NCBI GenBank assembly: GCA_964017195.1
Contig: OZ024887.1
Span: 64,227,311-64,291,310 of the forward strand
From: Siderastrea radians
Lineage: Eukaryota > Cnidaria > Anthozoa > Scleractinia > Rhizangiidae
Length of the DNA: 64,000 nucleotides
Direction of reading: 5' to 3'
Shown: one piece after another, positions 1-11,988 of the stretch
Layout: every line of letters starts with the position of its first letter
Position numbering within the stretch: position 1 is the stretch's first letter
Notes under the pieces: model-generated
The model's input: only the letters and a program-made list of their open reading frames with translations
What the model was told of the DNA's origin: nothing
Database searches by the model: none
Translations under genes and position numbers: made by a program

Positions 1-470
1 GTTAAGTGTTTGATTGAAGACGAAATTTGTCTTCGAGGAGAGGTATTTCAGTACTAATTGGTGGGCATTTGAACGGCTTTTTTGCCCCGAGGGGATCGAA
101 TTTGAACAAGCCAATCTTCAAAAGTTCAATTGCCCGGGGGGTTACCCGGGGGAGGATGTTGAACTTTCGAATTGATGAGCGCGTAAATCGTCCGTTTCCC
201 TTTACCAGAATAGTGACTTGAATAGTGACTTGAAGGCAAACTTGTATATACTGTTTTGGGGGATGACCCTTCATCAGTTTGTTCCCTCGTCGGTTAATTG
301 TTTTGTTTATTAATTGATTAACTAATTAATTAATTTTTTGATTGGTGGGAGGGGGGGGGGGGGGCGCAGGGGGTCACATAAAGCTCCTGGGATGTTAGCC
401 CCGAGCAACCCAGTGAGGATTACCCCCTGTAGACTCTGGATCATCTTACAAAAATACGCAGTCACGTGAA
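1..470. other. 5' flank of cathepsin C, no gene seen
   Basis: I see no gene here. The stretch holds a GC-rich imperfect palindrome near 131-152 and a poly-G run near 349-364, a likely weak spot in assembly. It probably contains the promoter and 5' UTR of the downstream gene, but I can place no TATA box or initiator with confidence. Confidence 0.4.
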
Positions 471-3400
471 ATGCAGCCGGCCACTAACAGTAAAATGGCG
501 TTGATTGTATTTCGCACAGCGGTCCTGGTTTTGCTTTCGTTTTGCACTATAATCAGTGCAGACACTCCTGCTAACTGCACATACGAGGAGATAAGAGGAG
601 CATGGCTGTTTTCAGTTGGAGAAGGAGGAAAAGATAACACGATCGACTGCTCCAAGGACTTCAAAGTTGTGTCGGAAGTTCAAGTTGATCTGTTGTTTCC
701 TGACAATGCAATGGACAGCGACGGCAATGTTGGCTTCTGGACCATGATCTACAATCAAGGATTTGAAGTGCAGATAAATGGGAAGAAATATTTTGCGTTT
801 TCTGCCTACCAGAAAAGTGGAAAAAAAGTTGTGAGCTTGTGCGACCAAACGTTGAATGGCTGGAGTCATGACGCTGCGAAATACAAACCGGGCAACTGGG
901 CTTGCTATAAAGGTAAGCTTAAATGATTAATCTGCCTGGGTTTAGGAGTTGATCAGTCGCAATCGCCCTCAACCAAAAATCTTCTCAGCTCAGTGAGGAT
1001 ATTTCAGGGTGTGTAAGTGAGATACTGCGGCAAAGATCTGTTGTGGGGGGGCGGGGGGGGAATGCGGGTCCCCAACTCTTGACATCCGGCGGAAAAACAA
1101 GACAAAAGACCCCAAAACAGTAACCTTATCCTTTCCCTAATCCCCAATTGGTCCAAATGAGGTGTTCCCTTCCCGTACTCCTCCCTTTCTAGACAGGAGA
1201 TCAATAAGCAAGCAAATGAAGCAATGACCTCTGTTCTGAAAACCATTTGAGGGCTAGTCTGATGAAGTAACTGGCAAGTACAGTGTAAGCATTCTTATAG
1301 CAATTTCTTTTGTTGCTGGCAAATTTTATCTAGATAAATGAATGCAATAACTTCACTTTAATAAGACAACTTCCCAGGATTCAAAAAGAAACTGACTACT
1401 ATACAGTGTGTTGCCCAGTTTTCGTACACTTTAGTTTGTAATCGCTATATCGTTTCGTCAGTGAGACGGAAATTTCTGAAATTTCTTTTACAGATACCCC
1501 ATTTACTTACCTTCAATATATAAAACGATTGGCCCCTTGATCGACGTATGTTCAAAATTATGCCATTTTCCCCAAAACTCCTAAGTTGCCCAGTCTTCGT
1601 ACACCTGGCCCAGTTTTCGTACATCGACAAAACAACATTTCTCCACAAAAACGCTCGACGCAAACTGATGTGTCAGCTACCCTGCTGAGTGCTTATCGTG
1701 TTTTCTCTTCGATTTGTGAATAAATATCGGCTTAGCGACCAATCATTTGGTGTACAAAGCAAATGGTTATTCGGGGGGTGGATGTTTAATCGATCCTGCA
1801 GTGTTGATTTTTTTGTCCCTCACTTTTGGGCGGCTTTTCTTACGCTCAATCTACTGTCTCGTACGTCATTTACTGCCTTGGTAAAGGTAGTTGACAGGTT
1901 ACTATTCTGCGTATTACAACTGTTAAGAAAAGGCCTGTATAAGATTCCCGTTTTCCTTCCGTTTTGCTTACGCCTTCAGAATAGCATACGCTTTACTTCC
2001 GTTTCTGCTTACGCTTGCTTTTCTTACCTACTTTTGTAAATGTTTATTAGAATCGCAACGGAGTGAAAAAAATGGGTAAAACCGGTAAACTAACGATATT
2101 TCAAGGTGTATGTCAACATTTCTATGCATAGACATCTACCTTAGTTAATTATTTAACGATTTAGATTGATTGCGTGGGATTGAGTTTATTAAATATTCGT
2201 GAACTTTGCATGACCTGGATGTAAAGCGTCGCTGTTATACCACAACAAACACATGTAGTGTATCATACTTTGCAAGGATTGTTGTGTAATCTTTGCTGCA
2301 CTTGCGACTTGTTAGTTTTCGAACAGTTAAGTTTAAAATTCAGTTCTTTAACTTATTTAAAAATAGGTTTTGAGAAAGGCGCAGCTAAGTGTACGAAAAC
2401 TGGCACAGTAGGTCGAAATGTATGCGAAGGTTCTCACCGCTAAAATTCAGGAGCAGTTAAATTTAAGCTGGCATTGAAAGTTTTTCCATTCACTTTCATC
2501 TTTTATCTATCATCTGTCCAAAAATTATGAAATTCCTTGCAAAATTACCAACAAAACGGGCTGTTTGTTAATCTACAATACCTTTACTGTGCAGTGAAAA
2601 GTGCACATATTAGCCGCTAAACTTTTACTCACCTCCAAAGAAATTGTCCGCCCTGACCGGCTTCTTCGTCAAAAAGCCCGGCAAAACCGGCAATTTATAG
2701 CTGAAATGTTTCTTTTACTTTTGGAATTCTTCGGTTGACGAAGATTTAAATGACCAACGAAAATAATCAAATAAAGTTCTTTTTGTACGAAAACTGGGCC
2801 CGTACGAAAACTGGGCAACATACTGTATGCCACTGCTACTCTAGTGTATACAGTATTATTATAAGTATTAATAATTCTAAAAACTAATATAAAAGTTAAA
2901 TACTTCCTGATGTACTGCAAACCTGCTTTGCATTGTTGCCATGTAAATCACTAGAAGAATAATTTGTTTGCAGCCAGCGCTGAAGGGTCCGTGGGTGTTT
3001 ACTTGCTGCAGCTCAAAGGGAAGGCTATTGCAAAGAACTGCCCAGAGTAACTGATACTATTTTTCATAAAATTTGTATCATGGAGCAGAAGAATAGCAAG
3101 TTTGCCACATGTGTCTCTAAGAAATGAATTGGAGACACTGCAACTGCCTTGCCTGTCAATATTTCTCCAAACAAGTTTTCTGATAAGAGGTCGGTAATTA
3201 ATGTGTCATAGCTTGAGTATAATAGGATATGTGCCGATACAATGTGGGAGTTTTTGAAGGTTGCTTGGCAGAGTTTTGTTGCAGTTTCCCCAGTTAACAC
3301 TTCAGGATGAACGTTTGATTTTCTTCAATGTAATTGTTTGGTAAAGTTGAGTTTGCACCTGTCAGAGAGTAGGGGGCATCCAACGGTTCATTTTGGGGAA

Positions 3401-6400
3401 TATCTGTTCAGAAGGCCTAAAATTGCCTGAGATTTTCGTATTTAATTGCAGTGAAAGCTAGAAATTTCTTTGGCGAACATCATGTTGGACTTTCATAACA
3501 AGAGGACTTATTTCTTCCTATTGTTTTTGGAGGGACAAATATGTCATTTAGAGTACAAAATAAGGTCAGCTAGCATTTTTGGAGAGCCATCAGCAGCTCG
3601 GAATTTCGGTGGATAAGGATTCCGTTTCCTAACATTTTCTGTGGCCCAAATTTTCAGCTAGAGAATCCAAACAGATCAATCTTTATTAGTGAAGAAATTG
3701 GTAATTGATCCTGTCATATTGAATCAAAACAAATCAGGTTTCATCTTTCACAGGATCCAAAATTTATGTAACCACAACCTTTCGACTCTGTCGCGGAATC
3801 TTTATCAAATGATGGAGTTTGACGTTTTGTCATGTCATTTAGGGTGGTGAAACACGCGACAAACGTCCCCGTAGATCACCAGGAGCTCGTATCCGTTGTC
3901 TCGATTCATTTTGGGGGCCTGGCAGTGTATTTCAATCATGGCCTCTCTTATTCTTCTCTTGAGAGCGTCATTTTCCCTTGCAATGATCAAGGAGGAAGAG
4001 AAGTCAAGGGTGTACCCCAATCTTTATTAGCTTGCACAAATATTCCTTTAGAAAGCTCTAAAACAATCTAAGAATGCGGAAAATGATATTTCAAGTATTT
4101 TGCCAAAATTTTCTTCTTGGGTGAGAGAGGGGTGGGGTAGGGGCTGGTGAGGGACTGCAATTGCAGTCTTTTTTTTTTTTGCTGGTGCTTCTCTGAAATT
4201 ATGCGCTTTGGTTTCCTTCCTTAGGAAAAAAGCTTTCCAAGGTTCCTCCTAAAGAACAAAAATTGAGAGAGTTGACAGAACTTAAAAACCAGAAGTTTGT
4301 CTTCAGTCAGAAGTTTATTGATCAAGTAAACAGTGCTCAGAGTTCATGGAAAGCTGCTGTATATGAGGAGTATAATGGGATGTCTGTGGCGCAGTTGATG
4401 TCCCGTGCCGGTGGTCCCAAGAGGTTCCAGTTTCCTCAGGCAAGGTTGGTTAGAGTCTTGTAATTGTCTTCTTGTCTAATAAGTATTAAGAGTTTATTTT
4501 CTAAGTCTTTATACAGTGTTAAGTAATATTTATTTATTGTTGTGTTAATTTGCATATACAGTGATGGAGAAGTGCAAAGTTTTACTGGTTTGAAATCCAG
4601 TTTTTTTTTTTCAGGAGAGGTAGAGTTCAAAAGAGTCTATAATTTAGTGCCTTTGTTGGTGAAATCTGATGACCTGAAAAGGCACATTTCATGCATTTGC
4701 ATGTCACTCATCAATATTTGCATTGATATCTCAATAACTGCCTCTCTGCCAGTGGCTTATGAAATATAGTAAACTAAAATGTATTTCCATTCATACTGCC
4801 CGACATGGGCAATCCATAAAAATCGATATCGGAAAACCGCTCGATAAATCGATAACTATCGATATCAATCACATAAACGTTATCAATTGTATCGATCAAT
4901 CGATAAAAATCGATACTCACAACTCTTCTGGTAATTAATCGATTTTATTGATTTTATCGATGGATGTTGATCGCACATGTCTTTAATTTCTGATGTTGAT
5001 TTTGCTTTTAAAAGACGTTTAATCGCAGTAAAATGATTGCGGTGGCTTTGTTCACATATTTTGTATTTCAGTAAATGTGGTTTATTAAGCTGGCTGGATA
5101 ACTGTGCTGTATCGATGCAAGTATCTGCAAAAGTGACATCTCGCCTATTTACCTATCTAAGCAACCGCCAAGGAAAACGTTTTGAGTGGAAGCGACGGCA
5201 ATCTTTTGTTTAACCCGATAGAGCTGGTTATAGAGGTTGTCGTTATTATTAAAGCTCACATATTTCGACACAAAAAATGTTACCGAAAAAATCGATAATT
5301 TTCGATAAAATCGATAAAACTGATTGAAAAATCAATAATTATCGATTTCTCACAACAAATCTGTTTATAGATTTTTATCGATTTCCCATACAATCAACAA
5401 ATTTTATTGATTGTTATTGAATGTTATCGATTATCGAGTATCGATTGCCCACGTCGGGATACTGGAAATAATAAAAATATTCAAACATGTTATGTGTATA
5501 GATGTGATGTAGGTAATTTGGAAAACATGGAATGCCGGAATGCCGGAATCCCTGGAATCCCGGAATCCTCGGAATAACTACAAAAATTATGAATTAAAAA
5601 GTAAATTAATAAAATAAAATTAAATTCATGACGGTTCCAAGCGTTGGCGCCTAAGACGTGCGCAGAATCATTATTACCATGCAAGCATGACCTGCATTAA
5701 ATAGCGAAATCCTGGTTTTAAAACAGAATTGCACCTTACAGGCATTGCTGGAAGGTTGGAAGGCGGACTTGTTCTTACAAATGAACTGTGGCGGGAGCTT
5801 TGGGAAAGGTTTGGGCAAGCAATATTTTGCTAGTTTTTGAGCATCATCAAACCAAACAAAATTGAACACGCACAGTGAAATATACAGCGTGACAATACAA
5901 CCTCTTAGGACGAGTTGTTTTATTGCCTAATGAAACAATAGATGAATGACCCAAACAATGTCGCTATCCCTAAAAACAACAGTGGATGTGCTTTCAAGGG
6001 TCAATCAAAATAGAGGTTTCTGAAAGCTTCGTGACCACTTGGGGCACAGTTGTTATTGTTAAAAAGAGAAATTTTTGTCCAGGTTTACTGTTTTTGTGTA
6101 TTGTACAAATCCATTGCCACTGACAGCTGTGAAAAAAAAAATTGCCAATCTTTTGACCAGTTTTGAGCCCACGGAACATATTAAGTTATTTTTAAAGCAA
6201 AATAATTAAAGGAGAGGGGGCATTTGTTCAATATTTTTATTGGATTCCGAGGATTCCTGCCACGGGATATTAAATAAGAAGGGCGTTTATTCAATAACGT
6301 CGCTACATTTTTAAACATTTTTTAATGTTCTCGCCTGGGGCCAGAACATAAAGAAAGAAAAAGTTCTCTCTGCAACCTTATTGTGTTGAGTTAGCAGAGA

Positions 6401-9400
6401 AGGCTTCAAAATGAGTTTTTATTTTATTGCGTAGCAATAAGATAAAAAACTCCTGTATTCCTGTTGCTGACAAATGTGCAGCGTTTTTTGACCAATTTTT
6501 TTCGTGGAGATTTTGGTTGAGCTCGACGTTACCTCGACCGGTTGTGTTGCATTGCTTTGTGTGGCGTTTTGTTGTCTGCTTCGTATTGCGTTGTCTTGTG
6601 TTGTGATGTTATGTGTTGTGATCTGTCTCTTACTTGTTGGCTCAAAATTTATCAGTTTTCCTGTTCCTTCATTGCACGACTCGACGCAACAACTAGATGG
6701 AAGTACAGTAATGGTTTGAACAGCTCGACCAACTCGACGACTTAATAGGCAAAACTTCCACTGTGTATTCTCCACAGGCAAACACCGTTTTCTCTGTGGA
6801 ATTTTCGTAATCACGACTACTTTTTTATGTGCCTTCAGTTGCCCTGGTTAAGTTAGCCAAAATTTCATCTCTTTCACTAACGAGCGCGTTTTGGTGACCA
6901 TTTCATGTGCTAAAAAGAATTGCTACCCTTAAAGGGGCACCGTAAACAATTTTTAGGATTGCAACAAAAAGCTAAGAGATACCGTATATTCCTTTAATTC
7001 TGTTAATGTTCTAGAAGCATTTCATGTACGAGAAAAGATATATGAAATATTTTTCAGAACAATCTTCTACCGAAAACCGGACTTGAAAATCACGGTGACA
7101 GAGCCCCTCTAAATATGGTGCAAGCTTTAACAAGGCAGCCCTTTACCCAAAAACTTAAAACATACTGTATATTCAATTGCAAAAATTGGTCTACATTTTG
7201 AGTAAAGCCAACAAAGTTTACAGACTTGAAAGTTTAATCTTTCGGAAGAATATACTGTTGAGTTGGCTTATAGATGAAAAGAAAATAGTGAAAGAGTTAA
7301 GATCGTCTAAAACAATTGTTAGTAGAGTCGGTGGAGTTTGTTGAGTTGGTCGTTTGCCGAGTTTACAGTGTTCGATGAAATCCGTCTGTTGACTTTGTCG
7401 AGTCGTCGAGATGCTTTGCGGGTCGGTCAAGTTTGTCTAGTTGGTTCACATGGTGGGGTTCGTACTGTCTTATAGTACATGTATGTAAGGATTGTTGATC
7501 GATTTTTTAGTAAGGCTCGTTGTGTTTGTCGAGTTGTGTCGAGGTGTGGAACATTTCGTATGCCAGTGAGTGAGGTTTGTTGAGTTTGTCTAGTTGGTAA
7601 GGGTCGTTGCATTTATCGAGTTGTGTCGAGGTGTGGAGATTTTGTCTGCTGGTGAGTGCGGTTTGTTGAGTATGTCGAGTTGTGTGATTCTTACTATCTT
7701 TGAGAAAGTGAGCATTATCGAGTTTGCCTATTTTGTAAGGAGTTGCATCGAGGTGTGAAGTTTTAGTCTGCCTCAGTGCATGACAATTAGTTGACTTTGT
7801 CGAGTTGGTTGCGTTGTGGGTTTGTACTGTCTTAAAGTAAGTGAGGATTGTTAAGTTTGTCTGTTTGGTAAGGGTCGTTTTGTTTGTCGAGTTGTGTTGA
7901 GATGAGGAGATTTTGTCTGCCAGTGAGTGAGGGTTGTAGAGTTTGTCGAGTTGGTCGCGTACTGGGGTTCGTACTGTTTTAAAGGAAGTGAAAGATGTTG
8001 CGTTTATCTATTTGGTAAGGGTGGTTGAGTTTGTCTAGTTCTCTGCTGTAGAGATTGTCTGCCAGTGAGTGAGGTTGGTTGAGTATATGTCTTCCAATGT
8101 ACAACTTTAACATAGACGGAATACTAGAAATGCTGAACTTGTCAACAACGCAACACAACTCAAGGCAACGCAACACAACGGATCACAATGCAACACAACG
8201 CAACACAACACAAAATAATGGATTGCAACACAACGCAATGCAACACAACAGATGCAACACAGCAGAACTCACCTCAACACAACAAAACAGGAAATAAAAA
8301 CCATGCACATATGCTAAACAAACCAGTCCAGGTAACGTCGAGCTCGACCAAAAACTCCACGGAAAAAAACAGTCAAAAAACGCTGCAGGTATAGTTGCTT
8401 AGAGTTATAAGTGTAACTTTAGCATGAGATTTCTGTTTTAACATTGAACGATTACTCTGGCCAATATAATGAACCCTCACAAGCTTGCAAACATTGTTGC
8501 CTGGATCAAGTTTGTTCCCATTTGTTTCCTGTCGTCATTTGGTCAATGTTTGACAATTTTTCACAGAAATGGAGGTGAATAGGGGTGGATATTCACGGTG
8601 AGGTAAATATCTATTAGTCTTCGCCAACACTAAGGTGAATAATTGTTTTAGTAAACCAGTGGATAGCCAGCACCAAAGAGTTCCTTTATTCTGAGAAATG
8701 AGGGAAAACTTGCACGCGAAATCCAGAAAAATGCTGGGAGTTGAATACCAGATACTATCCTGAGTTTGAGTAGCCAATCAGAGTCGGCAAAAAACACTAT
8801 CCACTATCCACCATCTGGTGAGATACGGAGCACTTAAACTAGGCCATTGTAAGTCAAACTTTGTTTGAGAAGGGAAGAATCAAGATAACTGAGTTCAAGA
8901 TGGCAATAGTAAAAGACAGAAAAATGCTAAGCACATTATATTTTTTGGGAGACAAGTTTCTGTTTAAGAGAGAGCAGGGGATTTGAAATAACTGGTGTTC
9001 TAGATCATGGGAATCTAGGGTAATTGTAATCCTTCTTTTCTATGAATTTTTTACAGCCAAGTCATGAAGGCAGATCTTCTGGCAGCAAAGGCTTTGCCAG
9101 AGGAGTTTGACTGGAGGAATGTAGATGGAAAAGATTATGTCAGTCCAGTCAGAAATCAACTGTCTTGTGGCAGTTGTTATGCATTCGGCACATTGGCCAT
9201 GTTTGAGGCACGTGTTCGCATTTTGACTAATGGTACTAAAACTCCTGGGTTTTCAACTCAAGACATTGTGAGCTGCTGTGAGTATTCCCAGGGCTGCGAA
9301 GGAGGTAATAACAGCGGTTCTTCTTTAGTTCATTATTTATTTGGGAGAGATAAAAATTAGGGGTGTAGGGGATGCAGGGTGATACTTAATTTGGTATTGT

Positions 9401-11988
9401 GTAATGACCCAGTTTAAGGGTGGCATCCATGGCCAGGGGAAGTCAACACTTACTGAATTAATACTGTCCTGTTTATGCTGCTGTACTGTTAACCATCTAG
9501 TTTACATCATTTTCTTTTTGTGTGTGGAGAATTGAAAAGGCAGAAACAGCAAATTGGAGCTGGAAAAAAGTAAAAACAGGGTCCCACAGTCAGGGGAGGT
9601 CAGGGAAATTCTTTATTCTGCCTCAACAAGAGGCAGCAAGTCAATCATTCCTCAGGGAGATGATTGACTTGCCACTAGGTTTGATAATGATGTTTTATTG
9701 TTTTTGTAAGGCAACTGAATGTCAATTTAAAAAGTATCTATGGGTCAACTTATCAGCCGGCCGTTGCCAATATGGCGACAACCTGATCTAGTAATACCCA
9801 TTTTTCTCTTTCATATTGTTCGTCTTCTTGTTTTTTTACCCCACTGTCAGGACGGGGTCTAGTAAATCCCATTTTTTCTTTCGTGTTCCATTTTTTGTGA
9901 GTCACTAGACCCAGACTCCCGGTTTTTGCTCAACTAAACAAATATTCATCGCAAACTTTGCTACAACACTTGGGCTCATATCTTGAGTGACCATAATAGT
10001 ACTATTTTTTGCACCCTGAGGGGAGGGGGAACAACGGCAGGGTCCAATGCCCCTGGGGCTTTTCTTGTTTTTCTTTGGTTACTTACCCCAGACTTTGGTT
10101 TTCGCTCGGCCTAACAAATGTTTGTGGCAAACTTTCGGTAAACACAAGCATCATCTGTGATCATTTAAAGTGTCTTTCTTTAAGTTCGTGTTAGGTTAAA
10201 AATCGTATTTTCTCATTGACACTTTAAATTTAAAAGTATTTAATGTGCTGTACACAGTGATTAATCACCCCTGTGCTCTTTGCTGCAGAAGTTTTAATCC
10301 TGACCATCATTTCTTTGTTGTCTTTTCACTCTATTGTCAGGATTTCCTTACCTAATCAGTAAGTACGCTGAAGACTTTGGATTAGTTGATGAACAGTGTT
10401 TCCCATATGAGGGCCACGACTCGGCATGCCACGAGGAGAAATGTCCACGGCATTTTGGGACTGGATACCACTATGTTGGGGGTTTCTACGGAGCATGTAA
10501 CGAGGCACTGATGAGGTTGGAGCTGGTGAAGAATGGACCGATTGCAGTTTCCTTTGAAGTTTATAATGACTTCTTTAACTACAAATCAGGAATTTATCAT
10601 CACACAGGTAGGATGTACAATGTAATAGCATTTTCCAGACTAAATTAAGGTGGCTCAAAGTTTTTAAATGTTATAAACCCTTTGAAATGAGGAAAGATTA
10701 CAAAGAAGTACTTCTGAGCGTGTGGGCAGTCTATGAATATCTTGACAACTCTTTTATCGGGCAATACTTTAAGGCTGGTTGTGACGTCATAGCCATCACC
10801 ATGACAACCCTAAAGGTTCACAAAAAGAACCCCCAAATTTCAGTTTTCGCCAGTTATCCGAAAAACTAAGTTGGTGACCTTCCCTTTTTATTACATTTTT
10901 AGAAAGCTCCCTAAATTCTTTAACTTCTCTGATGGTATGGCAAAAAGTTATTCAGTAGAACTTAAGTTATATCAAAAAAGCCATTTTATGAATTACAAAA
11001 AAATTCCAAGTGAACAACTTTCTTCCAAAAGCTTATATTTGAATTGGCACGCTTAGAGTGACGTGCATGCAAAAAATCAGGATGGGTCACCGAGCAAAAT
11101 TTCCAGATAAAAACAAATGTTTTGTGCAAGTTTTATTTCCGGTTTGCATGTCTTTTTAATAGAAACTTGGATTCACTCAGCTGATGTGTGCATACTTGCT
11201 ATGTCGTGTGTAGGCTTAGCATGTGCGCGGCTAAAAACCCTTAAGAGCCTCCTTAAGGCTATTTTTCATGCTAACAGCACTGTAGAAAATTTCAAATGGT
11301 TGTGCTACCAACCACAAATTTACTGTGACTGTTCTAGATAAGTTGCAGTGGTTTCAGTAAAAGGCAGGCTTTGAGAGAACTTCTGAATTTTTCATCCTTG
11401 CTGAGCAACAGTCATATATTTGATATGGTCACTTTTGAATTCCTTCTTTACATCTAAGCCCCGGCTGAAATGCATTATAGATTGATCAATTTTATTGGTA
11501 GATAAAGAAGGGTAGATAGAAGCCTTAAATATGTGATTGGTGTGACATAGTCGGTAGTATACTTGATATAATGTCACCAATCTCTCCAATTACTTAAAGG
11601 CATGCTGATGGCCAAACCCATCCACAGCTGAGTGATGAAAAGTGATGATTGTGAAATTTGTGCTCAATACTATGCATTACCAGTACCACTGTAAAGTGCG
11701 TGTTATTCGTCAGGTTCACCATTTGCTGCATCTGTTGAGCTTCAGTTCAGTTCTGCTGTTTTACATCACACAGGTTTGAAGGACAAATTCAACCCATTTG
11801 AGATCACTAATCATGCGGTGCTGGCCGTGGGGTATGGAGCAGATAAGGAGACTGGGGAGAAGTTCTGGATTGTGAAGAACAGCTGGGGAGAGGAGTGGGG
11901 CGAGAATGGATACTTTCGTATCCGGCGAGGAACTGATGAATGTTCGATTGAAAGCATCGCTGTAGCAGCTGAACCAGTAATTAACTGA
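471..11988 (+). CDS. CTSC: Cathepsin C (dipeptidyl peptidase I), complete, 5 coding exons
   Basis: Lysosomal papain-family (C1A) exopeptidase that removes dipeptides from N-termini and activates serine proteases in animals. Coding exons: 471-912, 4225-4444, 9057-9304, 10341-10607, 11774-11988. All have GT-AG borders and matching phases, and they sum to 463 residues, the human length. Exon 1 encodes a hydrophobic signal peptide followed by DTPANCTY, the mature start of the exclusion domain that makes this family a dipeptidyl peptidase. Exon 2 covers the propeptide. Exon 3 starts the catalytic domain and holds the catalytic cysteine in [11 protein letters not shown]. Exon 5 holds the catalytic histidine in [11 protein letters not shown] and asparagine in [14 protein letters not shown]. 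An in-frame second ATG at 495 (codon 9) has a stronger start context and could be the real start. The introns are large and rich in elements. Function follows from the family; the taxon is inferred. Confidence 0.96.
1404..2825. mobile_element. TA-flanked pogo/mariner-like element, non-autonomous
   Basis: The left end reads TA then CAGTGTGTTGCCCAGTTTTC. The right end is its near-perfect inverse followed by TA at 2826-2827. A 16 bp motif (GCCCAGTTTTCGTACA or its inverse) occurs six times: near 1413, 1588 and 1607 in one orientation and near 2390, 2785 and 2801 in the other. This is the layout of subterminal transposase sites. No transposase reading frame is visible, so it is a deletion derivative or MITE. 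TA duplication and a CAG terminus are typical of the pogo/Tigger branch of Tc1/mariner; the assignment is inferred. It lies in cathepsin C intron 1. Confidence 0.75.
4799..5458. mobile_element. 660 bp ATCGAT-rich TIR element with 6 bp target duplication
   Basis: The ends are CCCGACATGGGCAATC and, inverted, CCCGACGTGGGCAATC. The flanks are identical copies of ATACTG (4793-4798 and 5459-5464). Both terminal 100-150 bp are packed with ATCGAT/CGATAA motifs; the middle, about 4980-5270, is ordinary sequence. No coding capacity is seen, so it is a MITE of unknown superfamily. It lies in cathepsin C intron 2. Confidence 0.8.
5521..5576. repeat. CCGGAAT minisatellite
   Basis: About six degenerate copies of a 8-11 bp unit built on GGAATCCCGGAAT or GGAATGCC lie side by side. 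No coding role is seen. Confidence 0.6.
6477..8387. mobile_element. Foldback-like element with long inverted arms and GTCGAG minisatellite core
   Basis: The outer arms are inverted copies. The left arm starts TGCAGCGTTTTTTGAC at 6477 and the right arm ends with its inverse at 8387. Similarity continues through a segment containing GAGCTCGACGTTACCT and into CAACACAACGCA-type repeats (left 6540-6620, right 8150-8280). The core, about 7320-8070, is a degenerate minisatellite built on GTTTGTCGAGTTGGT. Long repetitive inverted arms around a tandem core resemble foldback transposons. No transposase frame is seen, and a clear target duplication was not found. A smaller element (6929-7113) sits inside. 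It lies in cathepsin C intron 2. Confidence 0.65.
6929..7113. mobile_element. Short MITE with AGGGGC termini
   Basis: The left end TTAAAGGGGCACCGT and right end ACGGTGACAGAGCCCCTCTAA are imperfect inverted repeats about 185 bp apart. No coding capacity. It is nested inside the larger foldback-like element. Assignment rests on end symmetry only. Confidence 0.5.

Noticed and set aside
2974..3050. Possible extra cathepsin C exon after TTGCAG
   Set aside because: The phases of the exons at 471-912 and 4225-4444 already join in frame, and the total equals the family length.
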